Positions 44,828 to 54,241 of a stretch of DNA of 64,000 nt are shown here, piece by piece. Made by a program: the position numbers and the translations under genes. Under the pieces are notes generated by a model. It made no database searches and was not told where the DNA came from. It saw only the letters and a list, made by a program, of their open reading frames with translations. Every line of letters begins with the position of its first letter. Position 1 is the stretch's first letter. This DNA comes from Rhodospirillaceae bacterium (GTDB lineage: Bacteria; Pseudomonadota; Alphaproteobacteria; Thalassobaculales; Thalassobaculaceae). Where the stretch lies: NCBI GenBank assembly GCA_018401495.1, contig JAGYJX010000021.1, forward strand, positions 1-64,000, in the 5' to 3' direction.

Positions 44828-46855
44828 TCAGTCCTCCAGCTCGCGACCCTCGGCGCGGGCCTGCTCGTAGTCGGCGGTGGTGCGCGGCAGCGGGCGGGGA
44901 GGACCGGCGAACGGGTTGTCCTTGGCGTGGAACTGCGCCGTCACGCGGCAGTCCTCGCACATCCGGATCAGGTTGGCGCGCTCGCCGGTCGCGAACATCC
45001 AGTGCTTGCCGGACAGCCGGCTGACGATCGCCTCGATCGATTTCCGGGTCCCGTAGGGCTTGCCGCAGGAGATGCAGGCGTAGGGCTCGTCCTCGAAGAC
45101 CAACTGCGCCGACAGCGCCGAATCCGCCAGCGAGTAGCGTGGCTCCAGGGTGATCACCTTCTCCGGGCAGGTTGCGGCGCAGAGGCCGCACTGCACGCAG
45201 GCGTCCTCCTGGAACAGCAGCTGCGGCCGGTCCGGGTTGTCCTGCAGGGCGCCGGTCGGGCAGGCGGCGACGCAGGCCAGACAGAGCGTGCAGCCCTCGG
45301 TGTCGACCGCCACGCGGCCGTAGGGCGCGCCCGCCGGCAGCGGCACCGTGTCGACCGCGGTGGCGAGCGCGGCCGCCAGTCCCTTCACCGCCAGCCGGGT
45401 GACCGACTTCTTGCGGCCGAGCGGCACGAACGCCGCGTTCGGCAGCACCGACCGCGGCCGGTCGCCGTAGAGCGCGTCCGAGAGCGCGTCGGGATCCGGC
45501 GTGTCGAGCACCCGCACCCGCCCGCCGGCGTCGCCGAGGCCGGTCAGCAGCGCGTCCACGAGGTCGACCTGGGCGGCGAGGCCGGCGTAGTCGTCGGCGC
45601 GGCGCGGATCGGTCAGCAGCACCACCTCCTGGAACCCCTGGGCGAGCGCGCCGAGCAGGATGTCGTGCCCGACCTGGCCGACCTCGTTGACCGCCATTGG
45701 GATCACGTCGGCGGGGAGGCCTCGGCCATATCGAGCGGCATATTCAATAAGTTGAATGCCTTTTTTATCATCATGGACGAGAAGGCGAGGCGCCGTTCCC
45801 CCGGCGTTCCGGTAGGCGCTGGCGAGGGTCATGACCCGCTCGTGCACGATCCGGGTGTCGGGGTAGGCGTAGGTGATTGCGCTGGTCGGGCAGACGCCGG
45901 CGCACAGGCCGCAGCCACCGCACAGCGCCGGGTCGACGGTCACCACGTCGCCGGCCGACGCGATCGCCCCGGCCGGGCACAGGTCGAGGCAGCGGGTGCA
46001 ACCGGTCTTGCGGTTGCGGGAGTGGGCGCACAGACCGTCGTCGACCGTCACGTAGATCGGCTTCTCGAACTCGCCGACCATGGTCGACGCTTGCAGCACG
46101 ACCGCCAGCACCGCCGCCGGGTCGCGCGGGTCGGCGCGCAGGTAGCCGTCGCGCTTCTCCGGCGCGGGGAACAGCGGGGTGTCGCCCGTGAGATCGACGA
46201 TCACGTCGCACTCCGACTGCGCGCCGTCGACCGCCCGCTCGAAGCCGAGTCCGGCGCGGATCCAGGGGGCGCGCTCGGCGAACCGGTCGACGGTCAGTTC
46301 GAAGCGGCCGAACCGGCCTGCCGCCTGCCGGATGCGGCCGGCGACGATCGGAAACTCGGAGGCCGAGGGCGGCAGGGCGTCCTCGGCGTCGACCAGCATG
46401 CAGGTCACCGACAGGTGGTCCGACAGCCGTTCGGCGGCGTCGAGCGCGGCCTGGCCCCGGCCGTAGACGAGGCAGGTGCCTTCCGATGTCAGGGTGAGGG
46501 CGCGCGACGCCGGCACCGGCAGCGCCGCCTCGGCGATCAGGGCGGCCATTTTCGGCAACGCGGAATGCGCCTCGTCCGACCATCCGGCCGCTTCGCGGAT
46601 GTTGAAGAACGACACGCGGTCGCCGGCGGCGCGCTCTTCGGCGACCTCGGCGAAGGCGGGCGCCTCCTGGGTGCACGCGACATCCACCGGTCCCCCGGAG
46701 TCGAGCGCGTCGACGAAGCGATTGATCTCGCGGCGGCACAGCGCGGTGAACACCGCGTCGCCGTCGCCGCCGCAGGCGGTCGCCAAGCGGCGGCCGTCGA
46801 TCTCCATGCTGCCGCCGCAGTCGCATATCAGGACGGTGCGATCGCCTCGTCGCAT
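44828..46855 (-). CDS. 4Fe-4S dicluster (polyferredoxin-like) protein of the fdh locus
   Basis: A 675-residue cytoplasmic iron-sulfur protein. Cluster motifs: an N-terminal CDCGGSM and further cysteines, CTRCLDLCPAGAI and CGGCGLCAGVCPTSAI (about residues 285-325), CTLCLACVAACPTGAL and CVQCGLCAATCPEKVI (about 525-580), and a C-terminal CISCGKPYGTRKS and MCEDCRVTAQFH pair. It resembles electron-transfer proteins in alphaproteobacterial formate dehydrogenase clusters, possibly delivering electrons to or from soluble carriers. It is the only fdh-region gene on the minus strand, placed between two plus-strand operon halves, divergent from DUF3305. Confidence 0.88.
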   Translation of the reverse strand: MRRGDRTVLICDCGGSMEIDGRRLATACGGDGDAVFTALCRREINRFVDALDSGGPVDVACTQEAPAFAEVAEERAAGDRVSFFNIREAAGWSDEAHSALPKMAALIAEAALPVPASRALTLTSEGTCLVYGRGQAALDAAERLSDHLSVTCMLVDAEDALPPSASEFPIVAGRIRQAAGRFGRFELTVDRFAERAPWIRAGLGFERAVDGAQSECDVIVDLTGDTPLFPAPEKRDGYLRADPRDPAAVLAVVLQASTMVGEFEKPIYVTVDDGLCAHSRNRKTGCTRCLDLCPAGAIASAGDVVTVDPALCGGCGLCAGVCPTSAITYAYPDTRIVHERVMTLASAYRNAGGTAPRLLVHDDKKGIQLIEYAARYGRGLPADVIPMAVNEVGQVGHDILLGALAQGFQEVVLLTDPRRADDYAGLAAQVDLVDALLTGLGDAGGRVRVLDTPDPDALSDALYGDRPRSVLPNAAFVPLGRKKSVTRLAVKGLAAALATAVDTVPLPAGAPYGRVAVDTEGCTLCLACVAACPTGALQDNPDRPQLLFQEDACVQCGLCAATCPEKVITLEPRYSLADSALSAQLVFEDEPYACISCGKPYGTRKSIEAIVSRLSGKHWMFATGERANLIRMCEDCRVTAQFHAKDNPFAGPPRPLPRTTADYEQARAEGRELED

Positions 46856-46912
46856 GTCAACACGTCTCCCAACCCGGTGAATTCCGTCGCCGTGCGCGAT
46901 CTCTTGCGACAG

Positions 46913-46924
46913 ACACTAAAGTGT
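46913..46924. promoter_or_regulatory. Inverted repeat ACACT-AA-AGTGT in a divergent promoter
   Basis: Five-base arms ACACT (46913-46917) and AGTGT (46920-46924) with a 2-base spacer, between the divergent polyferredoxin and DUF3305 genes. Small, so possibly chance; it also overlaps the earlier candidate GTG start of the DUF3305 gene. Confidence 0.25.
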
Positions 46925-46985
46925 GACGGATTCGTTGGAAAGGCGGCCTCGGCCCCCCGGGGTGGCCAACCAGATTCGGCCCGAC

Positions 46986-47549
46986 ATGAAACACCATGAC
47001 GTCATCCCGGTCGGCATCATCGTCCAGCGGCGGCGGATCGAGCACCCCTGGAAGGAATGGGTGTGGGAGGCGGTCGGCGTTCTGCCATGGGCCGATCCGG
47101 CGGTGTCCTGGAAGCTTCTGACCGAGGAGCCGGATCGCGTGCGGTTCCACGCCGCGACCTTGCCGCTCGAACTGCATCGCGGCGACACGGAGGCCTATGT
47201 GGCCAACCTGGAGAGTGCGACTCCGGCCGTCTACGTCGTTCTGCGCCCGGACGCCGATGGCGGGAGCGGGCGGGACGTCGTCCCGCACCACGTCACCGTG
47301 TCGCCCTACGAAGCCCAGCACTACCTGCAGTCGGGCGACGAGACCGTCGAACGGCTGGCGCTGCCCGACGCCCTCCTGGCCTGGGTGAAGGACTTCACCG
47401 ACGCGCACCACGAAGCCGAGGTGTTCGTGAAGCGCCGGCGGGACAGGGTGCCGGTCGACCGCGTCGAGGACGGACTCGGCGATGCCCGGATCCGACAGCA
47501 GGCCGACGTGTACCGCGCCCCGACCGCGCCGGGGCGCAAGCGGACATGA
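46986..47549 (+). CDS. DUF3305 family protein
   Basis: Accessory protein of membrane formate dehydrogenase clusters, 187 residues, function unknown. MKHHDVIPVGIIVQRRRIEH then PWKEWVWEAVGVLP is the conserved start, so the ATG at 46986 is preferred over an upstream in-frame GTG at 46923 that would lie in the divergent promoter. Also conserved-looking are LPLELHRGDTEAYVANLES, YEAQHYLQSGDETVERLALP and EVFVKRRRDRV. Overlaps the DUF3306 gene as ATGA. Confidence 0.86.
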   Translation: MKHHDVIPVGIIVQRRRIEHPWKEWVWEAVGVLPWADPAVSWKLLTEEPDRVRFHAATLPLELHRGDTEAYVANLESATPAVYVVLRPDADGGSGRDVVPHHVTVSPYEAQHYLQSGDETVERLALPDALLAWVKDFTDAHHEAEVFVKRRRDRVPVDRVEDGLGDARIRQQADVYRAPTAPGRKRT

Positions 47550-48241
47550 GCCGGGACGACGGGTCGTTCCTCGCGCGGTGGTCGCGTCGCAAGGCCGCGG
47601 TGCGGGCCGGCGACCCGGTTCCCAAGGGTGAACCGCAGTCGCGGCCGGAAACGTCGGCTGCGCCGGCGCCGGCGGCGGTCGACGACGCGGTGAACGAGGA
47701 CGAGCTGAGCGACGCCGAGCTGCTGAAGCGCTACGCCCTGCCCGACCCGGAGAACCTGACCGCCGATGACGGTGTCGAGGCGTTCATGCGGGCGGGGGTG
47801 CCAGCGCGGCTGAGGAGACTGGCGCTGCGCCGGCTCTGGCAGGTCAACCCGGGGATCGTCGCCCATGACGGCCTCACCGACTATGCCGAGGACTACACCG
47901 ATGCCGCGACGGTGGTCGCGGACATGAAGACGGTGTTCCAACTGGGCCATGGCGCCCGCCCGCGGCTGGAACAGGCCCTGGAGACGCTCGAACGCGTCGC
48001 CGGCCCCGATCCCAGCGTCGAACAGGAGGTCGGGCACGAGACCGGCGCCGAGGCCACGGTGACCGGTCCCGCCGACCCGACTCCGCCGGAAGAGCCGCCC
48101 GCCGTGCAGCTGCCGACCCCGGCGATCGATCCGGTCCCGGCAGCGTCGGCGCCCCAGACGGCCACCCCGTCGACCACGGCGACGCCGCGCCGGCGGTCCC
48201 GGATGACCTTTCGACCCCCCGGTGGCAGCGACGAGGACTAG
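47546..48241 (+). CDS. DUF3306 family protein
   Basis: A 231-residue partner of DUF3305 in fdh clusters. The N-terminus FLARWSRRKAAVRAGD and the helical core ELSDAELLKRYALPDPENLT, FMRAGVPARLRRLALRRLWQ, LTDYAEDYTDAATVVADMKT are characteristic. The final third is a Pro/Ala/Thr-rich low-complexity tail. No transmembrane helix; role unknown. Translationally coupled to DUF3305. Confidence 0.87.
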   Translation: MSRDDGSFLARWSRRKAAVRAGDPVPKGEPQSRPETSAAPAPAAVDDAVNEDELSDAELLKRYALPDPENLTADDGVEAFMRAGVPARLRRLALRRLWQVNPGIVAHDGLTDYAEDYTDAATVVADMKTVFQLGHGARPRLEQALETLERVAGPDPSVEQEVGHETGAEATVTGPADPTPPEEPPAVQLPTPAIDPVPAASAPQTATPSTTATPRRRSRMTFRPPGGSDED

Positions 48242-48368
48242 CGACGCGCCGTGATCGGGGAGGCTCGACAGATTGTGCTGGCGACCGCGCCAGATTGCCC
48301 TAGAATTGGGCACAACTTCGGCAGGTCCGACCAAGACCGAAGATTTGTACAGGCGGGAGGAGCGTGAG

Positions 48369-48989
48369 GTGCCGGCATCGGCTGAGAGCCCGAGCAGCGA
48401 CCCTACGGCTGTTGCCGACGAGGATCTCCTGCGCGCCGATGTCTATGGCCTCCTGGCGGCGTTGCTGCGACGCGAGCCCGAGCAGGCTCTGTTGGCGCAG
48501 GCCGCCTCGCTCTCCGGTGACGATTCCGAACTCGGCCAGGCGTTCTCGGCGCTGGCCGCGCGCAGCCGCACAATTTCGCTCGAGCAGGCCCGGAGCGAGC
48601 ACCTCGAACTGTTCATCGGCCTCGGACGGGGCGAACTGGTTCCCTACGGTTCCTTCTACCTGACCGGCTTCCTGAACGAGAAGCCGCTGGCTGTCCTGCG
48701 CGACGACATGGGCCGGCTTGGAATCGCCCGGTCCGACGGCACCAGCGACCCCGAGGACCACATCGCCGCGCTGTGCGAGATGATGGCCGGGCTTATCCGC
48801 GGCGACTTCCTTGAGCCGGCACCGGTCAAGCTGCAGCGCGCGTTTTTCGAACGACACCTCGCACCCTGGGCGGGGCATTTCTTCTCCGATCTGGAGGCCG
48901 CGAAGTCCGCGGATCTCTATCGGCCAGTCGGCACCATCGGCCGGCTGTTCATGGAGATCGAGACGACGGCCTTCGGCATGGAGGGGTAG
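48369..48989 (+). CDS. TorD/DmsD-family molybdo/tungstoenzyme chaperone
   Basis: Cytoplasmic chaperone, 206 residues, that binds the Tat signal of the catalytic subunit until its cofactor is inserted. Helical family features: LLRADVYGLLAALLRREPEQ, RSEHLELFIGLGRGELVPYG, SFYLTGFLNEKPL, and the hinge region SDPEDHIAALCEMMAGLIRG, which contains the D-P-E-D-H-I motif typical of TorD-like proteins. The GTG at 48369 has GGGAGGAGC upstream; longer in-frame starts exist but lack a ribosome site. It precedes the Tat peptide and fdhA. Confidence 0.88.
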   Translation: MPASAESPSSDPTAVADEDLLRADVYGLLAALLRREPEQALLAQAASLSGDDSELGQAFSALAARSRTISLEQARSEHLELFIGLGRGELVPYGSFYLTGFLNEKPLAVLRDDMGRLGIARSDGTSDPEDHIAALCEMMAGLIRGDFLEPAPVKLQRAFFERHLAPWAGHFFSDLEAAKSADLYRPVGTIGRLFMEIETTAFGMEG

Positions 48990-49039
48990 AGCGGCTGTCG
49001 ACCGGGGGTGGGCGGCGGCTATGGGATGAGGAGTGAACG

Positions 49040-49231
49040 ATGAAAGATCGCAAGCAAGACCGGCAGGTTTCCGCGCGCCGCGACTTTCTGAAGCTGACCG
49101 CGCTCGGCGTGGCGGCTGTCGGGACCGCGGCTGCCCTTAAGCCGTCGGCGGCCGAGGCCTCGGAACCGACGGGCTCGGGCTATCGCGAGACGGCCCACGT
49201 CCGAACCTACTACGACACCGCCCGGTTCTGA
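49040..49231 (+). CDS. Formate dehydrogenase-region Tat-signal small protein
   Basis: A 63-residue protein made mostly of a twin-arginine signal: VSARRDFLKLTALGVAAVGT, with A-E-A at a likely cleavage site, leaving about 20 residues (YRETAHVRTYYDTARF at the end). Matches the short TAT-target proteins known upstream of fdhA in many proteobacteria; function unknown, possibly a small subunit or assembly factor that rides with the enzyme to the periplasm. Confidence 0.88.
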   Translation: MKDRKQDRQVSARRDFLKLTALGVAAVGTAAALKPSAAEASEPTGSGYRETAHVRTYYDTARF

Positions 49232-49306
49232 GCGCATTGCCGGGTACCGGGTAACGCCAAGCCCCGCGGGCGATTCCGCGATGGGATGGTGCAGGGAGGG
49301 TTGAAC

Positions 49307-52178
49307 ATGCTCAGGAAGAAGACGCACGAGATGGCACGCCGTCCTCGTCTGTCGACTTTCGCCGCGAGGACCGCCGAGAGAACCTATGACCGCCGGAGCT
49401 TTCTCCGGAACTCCGGTCTGGCCGTGGGCGGACTTGCCGCCGCGACGGCGTTCTCCGGCGGATCGGTTCGAAAGGCGGAGGCGGCGACGGCCGGCAGCGG
49501 CGCTGTCGAGGTCATCCAGTCGATTTGCACGCACTGCTCGGTCGGCTGTTCGGTCATGGCCGAGGTTCAGAACGGCGTGTGGATCGGGCAGGAGCCGGGC
49601 TGGGACAGCCCGTTCAATCTCGGGGCCCACTGCGCCAAGGGTGCCTCGGTGCGCGAGCACGCGCACGGCGAGCGCCGGCTCAAGTACCCCATGAAGCTGG
49701 TCGGCGGGAAGTGGGAGCGGGTCTCCTGGGAAACCGCGATCAACGAGATCGGCGACAAGATGCTGGAACTCCGGCAGAAATCGGGTCCCGACGCGGTGTA
49801 CTGGCTGGGCTCGGCCAAGCACAGCAACGAGCAGGCCTACCTGGTCCGGAAGTTCGCCGGCTATTGGGGCACCAACAACGTCGATCATCAGGCGCGTATC
49901 TGTCACTCGACGACGGTCGCGGGTGTTGCCAACACCTGGGGCTACGGCGCGATGACGAACTCCTACAACGACATGCATCGCAGCAAGGCGATCTTCCTCA
50001 TCGGTGGGAATCCCGCCGAGGCCCACCCGGTTTCGCTGCTGCACATCCTCAAGGCGAAGGAGCAGAACAACGCTCCGCTGATCGTCTGCGACCCTCGGTT
50101 CACGCGCACCGCGGCGCACGCCGACGAGTACGTTCGGTTCCGGTCCGGATCCGACGTCGCCCTGATCTGGGGCCTGCTCTGGCACATCTTCGAGAACGGC
50201 TGGGAGGATCGTGAGTTCATCCGCCAGCGCGTCTGGGGCATGGACCAGATCCGGGCCGAGGTGAAGAAGTGGGATCCCGAGGAGACCGAGCGGGTCACCG
50301 GGGTGCCCGGCGCCCAGCTGAAGCGGGTTGCCCGGTTGCTGGCCAACAACCGTCCCGGCACCGTGGTCTGGTGCATGGGTGGGACCCAGCACACCAACGG
50401 CAACAACAACACCCGTGCCTACTGCATCCTGCAACTGGCGCTTGGCAACATGGGCAAGGCCGGCGGCGGCACCAACATCTTCCGCGGCCACGACAACGTG
50501 CAGGGCGCCACCGACGTCGGCGTGCTGTCCGACTCTCTGCCCGGCTACTACGGCCTGGCGACCGGCTCTTGGAAGCATTGGGCCAGGGTCTGGGGCGAGG
50601 ATTACGACTGGCTGTTGAGCCAGTTCGGGTCGCAGAAGCTGATGGAGTCCACCGGCATCCCGGTGTCGCGCTGGTTCGACGGCGTCCTGGAATCGAAGGA
50701 CAACATGGACCAGCCGGACAACGTCCGGGCCATGGTGTTCTGGGGGCACGCGCCGAACTCCCAGGTTCGCCAGAAGGACGTCAAGGCGGCGATGGAGAAG
50801 CTCGACCTTCTCGTCGTCATCGACCCGTATCCCACGGTCTCGGCGGTGCTGCATGACCGTACCGACGGCGTCTACCTGCTGCCGGCCTCGACCCAGTTCG
50901 AGACCTACGGATCGGTGACCGCGTCCAACCGGTCGCTGCAGTGGCGTGAGCGCGTGGTGGCGCCGGTCTTCGAGTCGAAGCCGGACCACGTCATCGCCTA
51001 CCTGTTCGCCAAGAAGTTCGGGTTCGCCGACCGGATGTTCCGCAACATCAAGGTCAACGGCGAGGAGCCGCTGGTCGAGGATGTCCTGCGGGAGATGAAC
51101 CGTGGCATGTGGACGATCGGCTACACCGGGCAGAGCCCGGAGCGGCTGCGCGAGCACATGAAGTATCAGGCGACCTTCGACCGCACGACGCTGCGCGCCA
51201 ATGGCGGTCCGCTGGACGGCGAGTTCTATGGTCTGCCCTGGCCATGTTGGGGCACGCCGGAGATGAAGCATCCGGGCACCGCCAACCTGTACGACACCTC
51301 GATGCCCGTCGCCGAGGGTGGGCTCTGCTTCCGGGCCAACTTCGGCCTGGAGCGGGATGGCCAGAACCTGCTCGCGGAAGGCAGCTGGCCGGTCGGCTCG
51401 GAGATCGAGGACGGCTATCCCGAGTTCACCATGGCCCTGCTCAAGAAGCTCGGCTGGGACGCCGACCTCACCGATGACGAGCGCAAGGTGATCGAGGCCA
51501 CGGGCGGCGACGCCTGCAACTGGAAGATCGACCTGTCGGGCGGCATCCAGCGGGTGGCGATCAAGCATGGTGCGGCGCCGTTCGGCAACGCCAAGGCGCG
51601 GTGCGTGGTCTGGAACTTCCCGGACCCCGTGCCGCTGCACCGTGAACCGCTGTACACCTCGCGCCGCGATCTGGTGGCCGACTATCCGACCTACGAGGAC
51701 CGGAAGTTCTATCGGCTGCCGACCCTCTACAAGACCGATCCAGCAGAAGGACTTCTCCAAGGACTTCCCGATCATCCTCACCTCGGGCCGGCTGGTCGAG
51801 TACGAGGGCGGCGGCGACGAGACCCGGTCGAACCCGTGGCTCGCCGAGCTCCAGCAGGAGATGTTCGTCGAGATCAACCCGCGCGACGCCAACAACCTCG
51901 GTGTTCGCGACGGCCAGATGGTCTGGGTGCACGGTCCGGAAGGGGCGAAGGTCAAGGTCTCGGCGATGGTCACCGAACGGGTGGGGTCCGGCGTGGCGTT
52001 CATGCCGTTCCACTTCGGCGGGCATCTCGAGGGCAAGGACCTGCGGAGCAAGTATCCCGCGGGCGCCGATCCCTACGTGCTGGGCGAATCCACCAACACC
52101 GCGCAGACATACGGCTACGACTCCGTCACTCAGATGCAGGAGACGAAAGCCACCCTCTGCCGCATCGAACGAGCGTAA
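49307..52178 (+). pseudogene. fdhA: Formate dehydrogenase catalytic subunit (Cys type), one frameshift near the C-terminus
   Basis: Molybdo/tungstopterin enzyme oxidising formate to CO2 on the periplasmic side. Tat signal TYDRRSFLRNSGLAVGGLAA; [4Fe-4S] cysteines in ICTHCSVGCSVMAE and GAHCAKGASV; the metal-ligand residue is Cys in QARICHSTTVAGVANTWGYG, where selenoenzymes have Sec, so no UGA recoding is needed. Long pterin-binding domains follow (GGTQHTNGNNNTRAYCILQL). At about 51737 an extra base shifts the frame after YRLPTLYKT; the corrected reading continues QQKDFSKDFPIILTSGRLVE and ends CRIERA at 52178. Full length about 956 residues. The lone indel in an otherwise pristine enzyme looks like sequence error. 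Start by AGGGAGGG site. Confidence 0.93.
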
Positions 52179-52190
52179 GGGAGACGCGAG

Positions 52191-52784
52191 ATGGCACGCA
52201 TGAGATTCCTGTGTGATGCCGAGCGTTGCATCGAGTGCAACGCCTGCGTCACCGCCTGCAAGAACGAGAACGAGATCCCGTGGGGGATCAACCGGCGTCG
52301 GGTCGTCACCATCAGCGACGGCAAGCCCGGCGAACGGTCGATCTCGGTGGCCTGCATGCACTGCTCGGACGCGCCGTGCATGGCGGTCTGCCCGGTTGAC
52401 TGCTTCTACCAGACCGAGGAAGGGGTGGTCCTGCATTCCAAGGACCTGTGCATCGGCTGCGGCTACTGCTTCTACGCGTGTCCGTTTGGCGCGCCGCAGT
52501 TCCCGCAGGCCGGCAACTTCGGATCGCGCGGCAAGATGGACAAGTGCACCTTCTGCGCCGGCGGCCCGGAGGATGACAACTCGTCCGCGGAGTTCCAGAA
52601 GTATGGCCGCAACCGTCTGGCCGAGGGCAAACTCCCGCTCTGCGCGGAGATGTGCTCGACAAAGGCGCTGCTCGCCGGCGACGGCGACACGGTGTCCGGG
52701 ATCTTCCGGGAGCGGGTAGTGGCTCGCGGCTTCGGCTCGGGCGCCTGGGGCTGGGGCACGGCCTACGGGCAGAAGGGCTCCTGA
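52191..52784 (+). CDS. fdhB: Formate dehydrogenase iron-sulfur (beta) subunit
   Basis: Four-cluster ferredoxin subunit of 197 residues moving electrons from FdhA to the cytochrome b. Cysteine groups: CDAERCIECNACVTACKNEN, CMHCSDAPCMAVCPVDCF, CIGCGYCFYACPFGAPQF, and CTFCAGG with a later CAEMCSTKAL. Size and layout match FDH3-type beta subunits. It has no Tat signal, so it should be exported piggy-back with FdhA. Starts 12 bases after fdhA; a strong hairpin follows. Confidence 0.94.
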   Translation: MARMRFLCDAERCIECNACVTACKNENEIPWGINRRRVVTISDGKPGERSISVACMHCSDAPCMAVCPVDCFYQTEEGVVLHSKDLCIGCGYCFYACPFGAPQFPQAGNFGSRGKMDKCTFCAGGPEDDNSSAEFQKYGRNRLAEGKLPLCAEMCSTKALLAGDGDTVSGIFRERVVARGFGSGAWGWGTAYGQKGS

Positions 52785-52790
52785 CGTGGC

Positions 52791-52828
52791 GGCGTGGGCG
52801 TGTCTCCCCTTGGAGACGCGCTCACGCC
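52791..52828 (+). terminator. Strong stem-loop after fdhB
   Basis: A 17-base stem (52791-52807 with 52812-52828, two G-U pairs, no mismatch) and a CCTT loop. No U-run follows, so it may protect the 3' end of an fdhAB transcript or lower read-through to fdhC rather than stop transcription fully. Confidence 0.65.
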
Positions 52829-52917
52829 GGCCGCTGCATCCACGACACGCAATGACCGTTGCGCCGCGGCCTCGCTCGTCGCGTTGCCACCCGTGTGTCG
52901 GAATGGGACGATGACTG

Positions 52918-53112
52918 ATGAAATCTAGGTACGTCAGGCTCTCGCTGATCGTCGGACTGGTGGGGCTGGCGGCGTTGGCCGGGTGCCGAGATCAGGAGCA
53001 GGGGCGTCCGCTCGCCCACGACAAGGGCTCTTACCAGGGACGGCCCGATCCCGGGCTTACCGACGAGGTCCGCGAGGTCCTTCGCCAGCGAGCCCGGCAG
53101 CAGAGCTACTAG
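52918..53112 (+). CDS. Small lipoprotein of the fdh operon
   Basis: A 64-residue predicted lipoprotein: signal segment LSLIVGLVGLAALAGCRDQE with the lipobox LAGC (cysteine about residue 23), followed by a short polar region ending in a charged helix (TDEVREVLRQRARQQSY). Found between fdhB and fdhC, so likely part of the membrane enzyme's assembly or a small subunit. No family name known to me. Confidence 0.75.
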   Translation: MKSRYVRLSLIVGLVGLAALAGCRDQEQGRPLAHDKGSYQGRPDPGLTDEVREVLRQRARQQSY

Positions 53113-53173
53113 TGTGTCATTCGCGATCGTTCAGGACGCCCGGAGCGATCGGGGAGATGGAGGCGGACAGGCT

Positions 53174-54241
53174 ATGATCGCTCGACCCGTTGCGGCCCTC
53201 TTCGGGCTCGCCGTTGTGCTGCTGGCGGTGTTCGCCACGGTGGTTGCCGGGCCGGCGCTGGCGCAGACCGGCGGACAGGTCCCGGGGCAGTCGCTCGGCG
53301 CGACCTCGGACGCCGAGTTCTGGCGTCAGGTCCGCCAGGGGACGCAAGGCGAAGTCACGCTTCCGAATACCAGCGCCGGCGTGCTGATCCAGTCCGAGGG
53401 CGACAACTGGCGGGCGGCTCGCAACGGGCCGGTATCGACCTATGGCGCCTGGACGCTGCTCGGCGCGGTGATCGCTGTCGCGGCGTTCTTCGCTGTCCGC
53501 GGTCGGATCCGCATCCACGAGGGCCCGGCCGGTGTGACGATCGAGCGTTTCAAGGCAATCGAGCGGTTCGCGCACTGGCTTATGGCTGGCTCGTTCGTCA
53601 TCCTGGCGATCACGGGCCTCAACATCCTCTATGGACGGTACGTGCTGAAGCCGGTGATCGGCCCTGATGCCTTCGCCGCGATCACGCTGTTTGGCAAATA
53701 CGCCCACAACTACCTGTCGCTGGCCTTCATGGTCGGGCTGCTGCTCGCCTTCGTGCTGTGGGTAGTCCACAATCTCCCGCATCGCAGCGACTTGGTCTGG
53801 ATGATCAAGGGTGGCGGTATCCTGGGCTCGGCGCACCCGCCGGCCCGGAAGTTCAACGCGGGCCAGAAGATCCTGTTCTGGCTGGTGATGCTGGGCGGCG
53901 TGTCGATCAGCCTCTCCGGCATATCGTTGATGTTTCCGTTCGAGACCGCGTTGTTCGCCAAGACCTTCGCGCTCCTGAACGTTGTCGGCTTCGACCTGCC
54001 GACCAACCTGAGCGCCATGCAGGAGATGCAGCTCAGCCAGCTCTGGCACACCATCGTCGCGGTGTTCCTGATCGCGGTGATCATCGCCCACATCTACATC
54101 GGCTCTCTCGGCATGGAGGGCGCCTTCGATGCCATGGGGTCCGGCCAGGTCGACGTGAATTGGGCCCGTGAGCATCACTCCCTATGGGTGGAGGAGGTCG
54201 AGGCACAGCATGCGGCGCGACGGGAGAGCCCTGCGGAATAG
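53174..54241 (+). CDS. fdhC: Formate dehydrogenase cytochrome b (gamma) subunit
   Basis: Membrane anchor of 355 residues passing electrons to quinone. After a signal-like N-terminus (ending ALAQ) and an extracytoplasmic stretch come about five membrane helices. Candidate heme-b histidines are in AIERFAHWLMAGSFVILAIT, KYAHNYLSLAF and QLWHTIVAVFLIAVIIAHIY. The ATG at 53174 follows GGAGATGGAGGCGG; a longer ORF start (53114) is less likely as it adds charged residues before the signal. The next gene overlaps by 32 bases. Confidence 0.92.
   Translation: MIARPVAALFGLAVVLLAVFATVVAGPALAQTGGQVPGQSLGATSDAEFWRQVRQGTQGEVTLPNTSAGVLIQSEGDNWRAARNGPVSTYGAWTLLGAVIAVAAFFAVRGRIRIHEGPAGVTIERFKAIERFAHWLMAGSFVILAITGLNILYGRYVLKPVIGPDAFAAITLFGKYAHNYLSLAFMVGLLLAFVLWVVHNLPHRSDLVWMIKGGGILGSAHPPARKFNAGQKILFWLVMLGGVSISLSGISLMFPFETALFAKTFALLNVVGFDLPTNLSAMQEMQLSQLWHTIVAVFLIAVIIAHIYIGSLGMEGAFDAMGSGQVDVNWAREHHSLWVEEVEAQHAARRESPAE

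Noticed and set aside
49900..49935. Possible selenocysteine site in fdhA
   Set aside because: The position that is Sec in selenoenzymes is a cysteine codon here (QARICHSTTVAG), and no in-frame TGA occurs in that region.
49019..52051. A 1010-codon open frame on the minus strand opposite fdhA
   Set aside because: It is a high-GC shadow: no motif, and its frame mirrors the codon-third-position bias of fdhA, which has clear catalytic motifs on the other strand.
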